Of a stretch of DNA of 49,946 nt, positions 45,564-49,946 are shown piece after piece. Source of the stretch: Acidobacteriales bacterium 13_1_40CM_3_55_5. GTDB taxonomy: Bacteria; Acidobacteriota; Terriglobia; Terriglobales; Acidobacteriaceae. The DNA is taken from NCBI GenBank assembly GCA_001918935.1, contig MNGW01000030.1:1-49946 (forward strand). Reading direction: 5' to 3'. Every line of letters starts with the position of its first letter. The first letter of the stretch is position 1. The notes under the pieces are model-generated. The model did no database searches. It was given only the letters and a program-made list of their open reading frames with translations, and had not been told where the DNA came from. The translations under genes and the position numbers were made by a program.

Positions 45564-46513
45564 TCGTCGTACTCACCGGCGGAACCGGAGGCGCCAAGTT
45601 CATCGATGGCCTCCGCCAGGTCATCGCTCCCGAAGAAATCACGCTGATCGTGAATACGGGCGACGATCTCGAGTGGTGGGGACTGTATGTCTCGCCTGAC
45701 CTTGATTCGATCACTTATGTTCTTGCCGGCCTGCTCAGCAAAGAGCGCGGCTGGGGCGTGAAAGGCGACACCTTTTATTGTTTGCAGGCCATGGGTGAGT
45801 TAGGACAGCCCATCTGGTTCCACGTCGGCGACCGTGACCTCGCCGTCCACTTGCTTCGTTCAAAATTACTCACGCAGGGAAAAACTCTGGCCGAAGCCAC
45901 CAACGAGATTGCCGGCAAACTGGGTGTCCAGGCTCGCATTCTTCCCATGAGCAATTCGCGGGTAGAAACAAGAATTGGAACACCTATCGGCGAGCTCAGC
46001 TTCCAGGAATATTTTGTGCAGCGCTGGTATCAGGATCCAGTGAACTCCGTACGTTTCGCCGGAATCGCCGACGCCGAACCGGCTCCCGGCGTCATCGAGG
46101 CCATCAAGTCAGCGAGTGCCATTGTGATCGCCCCGAGTAATCCTGTCACCAGCATCGGACCAATCCTCGGGGTTCCCGGCATCTTGGCTGCATTGCGCAA
46201 AACGCGAGCGCCGATTCTCGGCATCAGTCCGATTATTGCTGCCGCAGCCGTCTCCGGCCCAGCCGGAATTTTGATGGCCGCGAATGGACTGCCCGTATCA
46301 ATCGCAGGTGTGGCACAGGCCTATCAGGATTTCCTGAAGATTCTTGTCGTTGATACTCGTGATGCCAAGGCCGCCAAGCAACTGCAGCGCTCCGGATTGG
46401 TGGTTCACTCTACTAATACTCTAATGCGTACGAAAGATGAAAAAGTGGAGTTGGCGCGCACCGTACTGTCGCTCCTTGGGGCAAGCGCAGCCCACGCCGC
46501 GGAGCCGTCATGA
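45560..46513 (+). CDS. cofD: 2-phospho-L-lactate transferase CofD
   Basis: CofD transfers the phospholactyl-type group from an activated GDP precursor to Fo, giving F420-0. The opening IVVLTGGTGGAKFIDGL is the family nucleotide/phosphate loop, followed by IVNTGDDLEWWGLYVSPDLD, PIWFHVGDRDLA and VIAPSNPVTSIGPIL. The length of 317 residues is normal. It overlaps cofG by ATGA (45560-45563), and the next gene also begins in its stop. Whether the natural donor is phospholactate, phosphoglycerate or dehydro-F420 chemistry cannot be told from sequence. Confidence 0.96.
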   Translation: MIVVLTGGTGGAKFIDGLRQVIAPEEITLIVNTGDDLEWWGLYVSPDLDSITYVLAGLLSKERGWGVKGDTFYCLQAMGELGQPIWFHVGDRDLAVHLLRSKLLTQGKTLAEATNEIAGKLGVQARILPMSNSRVETRIGTPIGELSFQEYFVQRWYQDPVNSVRFAGIADAEPAPGVIEAIKSASAIVIAPSNPVTSIGPILGVPGILAALRKTRAPILGISPIIAAAAVSGPAGILMAANGLPVSIAGVAQAYQDFLKILVVDTRDAKAAKQLQRSGLVVHSTNTLMRTKDEKVELARTVLSLLGASAAHAAEPS

Positions 46514-47163
46514 TCCTTGTCCCGGTCAAGAACCTCGCCCACGCCAAGCAGCGCCTCGCCCCACTGCTCGACGCCTCGGCTCGGACGAAACTCGCGCAAG
46601 CTATGCTATTCGACGTTTTAGAAACCCTGGCTGCCTGTTCGAATCGCCCCGAAGTAGGCCTAGTCACGAGCGATCCTTTTGCCATCGATGCAGCGCGTCA
46701 CTTCAAGTTTGAAGTGATCGCCGCCGATTCCAATCGGAGTGAAACCGATGCCATCGACATGGCAACAAAGTTCTGCGAATCGCGCGGAATAGATCACACA
46801 CTGGTCATTCCCGGCGACATTCCGTTAATCCAAACGAATGAATTAGAAATGATTTTTCAAGCCGCCCCGTCGCAAGGTTCTGTCCTGGTCCCGTCCGCCG
46901 ATGGGCGTGGCACTAACGCCGTCTGGCGCAGTCCGGCCGGATTGTTCCCGCTGCTCTTTGGCAATGACAGTTTCAAACCTCACCTTGCTGCGGCGCGAGC
47001 CACTGAGAAACCTTGCATTGTGCTCTCGCTGCCGGGCATCGCGCTGGATGTTGACTGGCCGTCCGATCTTCAGCAACTTGCAGCGGCTCCTGGTGACACA
47101 CGCGCCCAGCGCCTGGCCCGAGAGTGGGAGCTCTTAGACCTGGCTTTGGTGGCGAACCAATAA
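46510..47163 (+). CDS. cofC: 2-phospho-L-lactate guanylyltransferase CofC
   Basis: CofC (FbiD in actinobacteria) charges the three-carbon phosphoacid with GMP for CofD. The nucleotidyltransferase motif ILVPVKNLAHAKQRLAPLL opens the protein. VIPGDIPLIQ holds the metal-binding Asp, and PSADGRGTNAVWRSP is the substrate loop. The closing SLPGIALDVDWPSDL is typical. The protein has 217 residues. Its start overlaps the cofD stop as ATGA. Substrate choice (phospholactate, PEP or 3-phosphoglycerate) varies among bacteria and is not deducible here. Confidence 0.95.
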   Translation: MILVPVKNLAHAKQRLAPLLDASARTKLAQAMLFDVLETLAACSNRPEVGLVTSDPFAIDAARHFKFEVIAADSNRSETDAIDMATKFCESRGIDHTLVIPGDIPLIQTNELEMIFQAAPSQGSVLVPSADGRGTNAVWRSPAGLFPLLFGNDSFKPHLAAARATEKPCIVLSLPGIALDVDWPSDLQQLAAAPGDTRAQRLAREWELLDLALVANQ

Positions 47164-47180
47164 CCAACACGGTTCAGTCT

Positions 47181-48044
47181 GTGCGGACCTCTACTCTTAA
47201 GTCGCGACCGGAATCAACCCATGGATCTTTCGAATCCAGCCACCGAAAGACTGCCCACTCTCAAGATCGCAAGGACACTCCCATTTCGCGCTCGCCAGAG
47301 TTGCGCATCATTCCTCTTCCCCTGCAGGCTGAAGTTCGTCCCGGAGCAGCCCTCGCAACTCTGCTTCTGACCGCGCTGAAACACCAAAAACAAAAACTCG
47401 TTGCCGGCGATATCCTGGTCCTGAAACACAAAATCGTTTCCAAGGCGGAAGGGCAATTCGTAAAACTGGATAACATCCGTCCTTCGAGGGCTTCCCGCGC
47501 CTGGGCTCTCCGCCATGATCTCGATCCCCGCGTCATTGAACTGGGTCTAACCCAAAGCCGGCGCATTGTCCGCCGCAAACGTGGCGTGCTGATTACCGAA
47601 ACTGGCCACGGGCTCATCTGTGCCAACAGCGGTGTGGATGTTTCTAACGTGAACGGCGGACGCCACGCTCTTCTGCTTCCTGAAGATCCTGACCGCTCCG
47701 CCGCCCAGCTGCACCGTGCCCTCAAAAAACGTCTGAAACTTTCTATCCCTGTAATCATCACTGACAGTTTTGGTCGCCCCTGGCGCGAAGGCTTAACCGA
47801 AACCGCTATCGGCGTTGCCGGCATGAAGGCGTTACATGACTATCGCCAACAACGCGATCCACACGGTTACACGTTGAAGGCGAGCATCGAAGCTATTGCC
47901 GACGAGCTGGCTTGCGCCGCTGGCCTCGTATGCGGCAAGCTGTCACGCACTCCGGCGTGTATCATTCGAGGTTTCCGTTACCGGCCAGGATCAGGAAGCG
48001 CCAGCGACCTGATTCGTCCCGCCGCCACCGACTTGTTTCGTTGA
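47181..48044 (+). CDS. cofE: Coenzyme F420 gamma-glutamyl ligase CofE
   Basis: CofE adds glutamate residues to F420-0, using GTP in known enzymes. The core starts at RIIPLPLQAEVRPG and carries VLKHKIVSKAEG, RRKRGVLITETGHGLICANS and the metal-binding TDSFGRPWREGLTETAIGVAG. It ends GKLSRTPACIIRGF. This is the stand-alone form without the nitroreductase domain of actinobacterial FbiB. The start is uncertain: GTG 47181 gives 287 residues with an unconserved stretch of about 40 before the core; a frame open to 47124 would overlap cofC; TTG 47301 would start right at the core. No strong ribosome site settles it. Confidence 0.93.
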   Translation: MRTSTLKSRPESTHGSFESSHRKTAHSQDRKDTPISRSPELRIIPLPLQAEVRPGAALATLLLTALKHQKQKLVAGDILVLKHKIVSKAEGQFVKLDNIRPSRASRAWALRHDLDPRVIELGLTQSRRIVRRKRGVLITETGHGLICANSGVDVSNVNGGRHALLLPEDPDRSAAQLHRALKKRLKLSIPVIITDSFGRPWREGLTETAIGVAGMKALHDYRQQRDPHGYTLKASIEAIADELACAAGLVCGKLSRTPACIIRGFRYRPGSGSASDLIRPAATDLFR

Positions 48045-48065
48045 GAGTATTGTTGAGGAGACTCT

Positions 48066-49298
48066 GTGATCCGAACCTTGACCCAATCCGAACTGGAGAG
48101 CTTCCCTTCGCTGGAGTGGCCCGACATTGTTGCGCGCATTTCCCTTGAAACTCGCGCCGCCCTCGATCAGGTTCTGGAAACCCAAGACGGCGGCCATCTC
48201 TCTCGAGAACAATGCCTGCTGCTGGCCAACGTCGAAGGCGACGACCTGCTCGGCCTGCTCGTCGCCGCCGACACCCTGCGCCGGGATTTGGTCGGAAATC
48301 TTGTTACCTACGTCGTCAATCGCAACATCAATTTCACCAATGTGTGTTTCGTTGGCTGCAAATTCTGTGCCTTCAGCCGTGGTCCTCGCGAAGGTGATAC
48401 GTACTTCCTCAGCCTCGAACAACTCGCCCAGAAGACTGTCGAGGCTTGGCAGTTGGGAGCGACTGAAGTTTGCATCCAGGGCGGGCTGCCCCACGAACTC
48501 CCTCCCTTTCACTATCGCGATATTCTGCGAGCCGTGAAAAATGCCGTCCCCGCCATGCACATTCATGCTTTTTCTCCCATGGAGATCGTTTACGGCGTCG
48601 AACTCACCGGAATGCCATTGCACGACTATCTATCCATGTTGCGCGACAACGGACTCAATACTCTGCCCGGCACCGCGGCGGAAATTCTCGATGACGATGT
48701 GCGTTTCCTCCTCTCCCGCAACAAGCTCTCGACCGAACAATGGAAGCAGGTCATCCGCACCGCTCACGGCTGTGGCATCCGCAGCACCTCGACGCTGATG
48801 TACGGCCACGTCGAGACTCCCACGCACTGGGTCAACCAACTTCTTCTGTTCCGTGAAATTCAACGGGAGACTGGCGGCTTCACCGAATTCGTGCCGCTGG
48901 GATTCGTACACTACAACACTTTGCTTTTCCAGCAGGGAATTTCGCGCCCCGGTCCCACCCTCGCCGAGCACCTCAAAATTCATGCCCTGTCGCGCGTCAT
49001 GCTGGCAGGCGCCATCAATAATATTCAAGTGTCGTGGGTAAAACTGAATCGGCAGCTTTCCCAGCTTTGCTTGCACGCGGGCGCCAATGATTACGGCGGC
49101 ACGCTGATGGAAGAAAATATCTCGCGCGAAGCCGGGGCGACTGCGGGCCAATACACCAGTCCTGAACAGTTCCAAGCTTTGATTCTCGAAGCCGGCCGCA
49201 TCCCCGCCGAGCGCAATACCACTTACACCCGGATCAATATCAAACTCCAGCCGGAAGAATTCATCGTCGAGCAGGCGTTCGAACCGGAATTCGCATGA
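48066..49298 (+). CDS. cofH: Fo synthase subunit CofH
   Basis: CofH is the second radical SAM enzyme of Fo synthesis, acting on tyrosine and 5-amino-6-ribitylaminouracil. The cluster cysteines are C94xxxC98xxC101 (NVCFVGCKFCAF), preceded by the family phrase VVNRNINFTN. VCIQGGLPHELPPFHY, HIHAFSPMEIVYG and LPGTAAEILDD follow, with FVPLGFVHYNT and GANDYGGTLMEENISREAGA near the end. The start is GTG 48066, with GAGGAG 5 nt upstream. The last codons overlap npdG as ATGA. Confidence 0.97.
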   Translation: MIRTLTQSELESFPSLEWPDIVARISLETRAALDQVLETQDGGHLSREQCLLLANVEGDDLLGLLVAADTLRRDLVGNLVTYVVNRNINFTNVCFVGCKFCAFSRGPREGDTYFLSLEQLAQKTVEAWQLGATEVCIQGGLPHELPPFHYRDILRAVKNAVPAMHIHAFSPMEIVYGVELTGMPLHDYLSMLRDNGLNTLPGTAAEILDDDVRFLLSRNKLSTEQWKQVIRTAHGCGIRSTSTLMYGHVETPTHWVNQLLLFREIQRETGGFTEFVPLGFVHYNTLLFQQGISRPGPTLAEHLKIHALSRVMLAGAINNIQVSWVKLNRQLSQLCLHAGANDYGGTLMEENISREAGATAGQYTSPEQFQALILEAGRIPAERNTTYTRINIKLQPEEFIVEQAFEPEFA

Positions 49299-49946
49299 GC
49301 CGGCCCATCGCTGTCCTCGGAGGCACCGGCCCAGAGGGTTTTGGACTGGCGCTGCGCTGGGCGCAGGCCGGTGAAATCGTCATCATCGGATCGCGAGATC
49401 TCAAGCGCGCCGAAGAAGGGGCTTTTAAGATTCAAGAGAAAGTTGGCAGCAATGCGCGGGTCTCCGCAAAAGAAAACATCGAAGCCTGTGCTGTTGCCGA
49501 CCTGCTCGTTCTCACCATCCCGTTTGAAGCCCACGCCACTTTGTTGAAGCAACTGAAACCTGCGATTCGTCCCGGCAGCATCGTGATCGACGCCACAGTC
49601 CCGCTGGCCGCGAGTGTCGGCGGACGCCCCACTCGCACGCTAGGCGTCTGGCAGGGCTCCGCGGCACAAGAGACCGCCGAGCTCGTGCCCAAAGGCGTAT
49701 CGGTAGTAGCAGCGTTCCAGAATCTCTCAGCTACGTTGCTTAACGAGGACGGCCCGCTGGATTGCGACGTCATCGTTTGCAGCGACGACGCCAGCGCCAT
49801 CCAAATCGTTCGTCCACTGGCGGCTAAAATTCCCGGCGTCCGCGCCATCGATGGCGGCAAACTGGAAAATGCGCGCATCCTGGAGCACATCACCGCCCTA
49901 TTGGTCGGTCTGAACATCCGCCACAAAGGCGACTCCGGAATCCGCG
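49295..49946 (+). CDS. npdG: F420-dependent NADP reductase (NADPH-F420 reductase), 3'-partial
   Basis: This enzyme moves hydride between NADPH and F420, linking the cofactor to general metabolism. The N-terminal Rossmann fold opens IAVLGGTGPEGFGLALRWA, matching the NADP-binding start of the family. VIIGSRDLKRAEEGAFKI, LLVLTIPFEAHATLLKQL and IVIDATVPLAASVGG follow, with the F420-proximal AAFQNLSATLLNEDGPLDCDV. The frame is open to the last base, with 217 codons visible, so perhaps ten to twenty residues are missing. The ATG overlaps the cofH stop. Confidence 0.93.
   Translation, partial: MSRPIAVLGGTGPEGFGLALRWAQAGEIVIIGSRDLKRAEEGAFKIQEKVGSNARVSAKENIEACAVADLLVLTIPFEAHATLLKQLKPAIRPGSIVIDATVPLAASVGGRPTRTLGVWQGSAAQETAELVPKGVSVVAAFQNLSATLLNEDGPLDCDVIVCSDDASAIQIVRPLAAKIPGVRAIDGGKLENARILEHITALLVGLNIRHKGDSGIR

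Noticed and set aside
44361-49298. FbiC- or FbiB-type fusion proteins in the F420 operon
   Set aside because: CofG and CofH are separate genes three genes apart, and CofE lacks the nitroreductase domain.

Overview
The window looks like a chromosomal segment of an Acidobacteriota bacterium, probably class Terriglobia. This is inferred from protein wording, from secreted proteins with carboxypeptidase-regulatory and TPR domains, and from GC-rich palindromic intergenic repeats; no 16S gene is present. There are no phage, transposase, CRISPR, rRNA or tRNA genes. Gene density is high and most genes are housekeeping.

Layout. 1-6.7 kb: 3' part of rpoC (disrupted near its end), a terminator, then a yihY-pyk-hydrolase run. 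6.7-9.5 kb: minus-strand remnants, a rhomboid protease and a secreted M28 peptidase. 9.6-10.7 kb: a LysW-like zinc-ribbon protein and two secreted beta-sandwich proteins. 10.8-15.5 kb: rpsA and ligA (minus) around a HIT hydrolase. 15.7-17.8 kb: queD-queE-queC for the queuosine precursor preQ0, with a large palindromic element between queE and queC. 17.9-20.4 kb: a secreted TPR protein and a divergent PilT-like ATPase. 20.5-23.6 kb: moeA-moaC-(PATAN response regulator)-mogA for molybdenum cofactor. 23.7-30.2 kb: DinB, DedA, DUF6580-like, YdjM-like, lipid kinase, TPR and DUF1579-like proteins. 30.3-36.2 kb: a broken dinG-type helicase, der, a polytopic membrane protein and trmFO. 36.3-38.9 kb: an AhpD-like gene with an in-frame UGA, a small membrane protein, an STN-domain protein and a beta-barrel protein. 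39.1-44.1 kb: an ABC-F ATPase, bactofilin, msrB, an exported adhesin-like protein, coxG and a flavin reductase. 44.4 kb to the end: a coenzyme F420 operon, cofG-cofD-cofC-cofE-cofH-npdG, the last cut by the window edge.

Main points. (1) The gene at 36352-36879 is best read as a selenoprotein. A UGA replaces the second cysteine of the AhpD CxxCxxxH motif, and a hairpin with bacterial SECIS geometry follows 12 nt later. (2) A compact, translationally coupled F420 operon carries every dedicated step from Fo synthesis to F420 reduction, with separate CofG/CofH and stand-alone CofE rather than the actinobacterial fusions. (3) rpoC and the dinG-type helicase each carry one out-of-frame loss of roughly 20-28 conserved codons. 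In rpoC this cannot be tolerated by a living cell unless another copy exists, so assembly error is the first suspicion.
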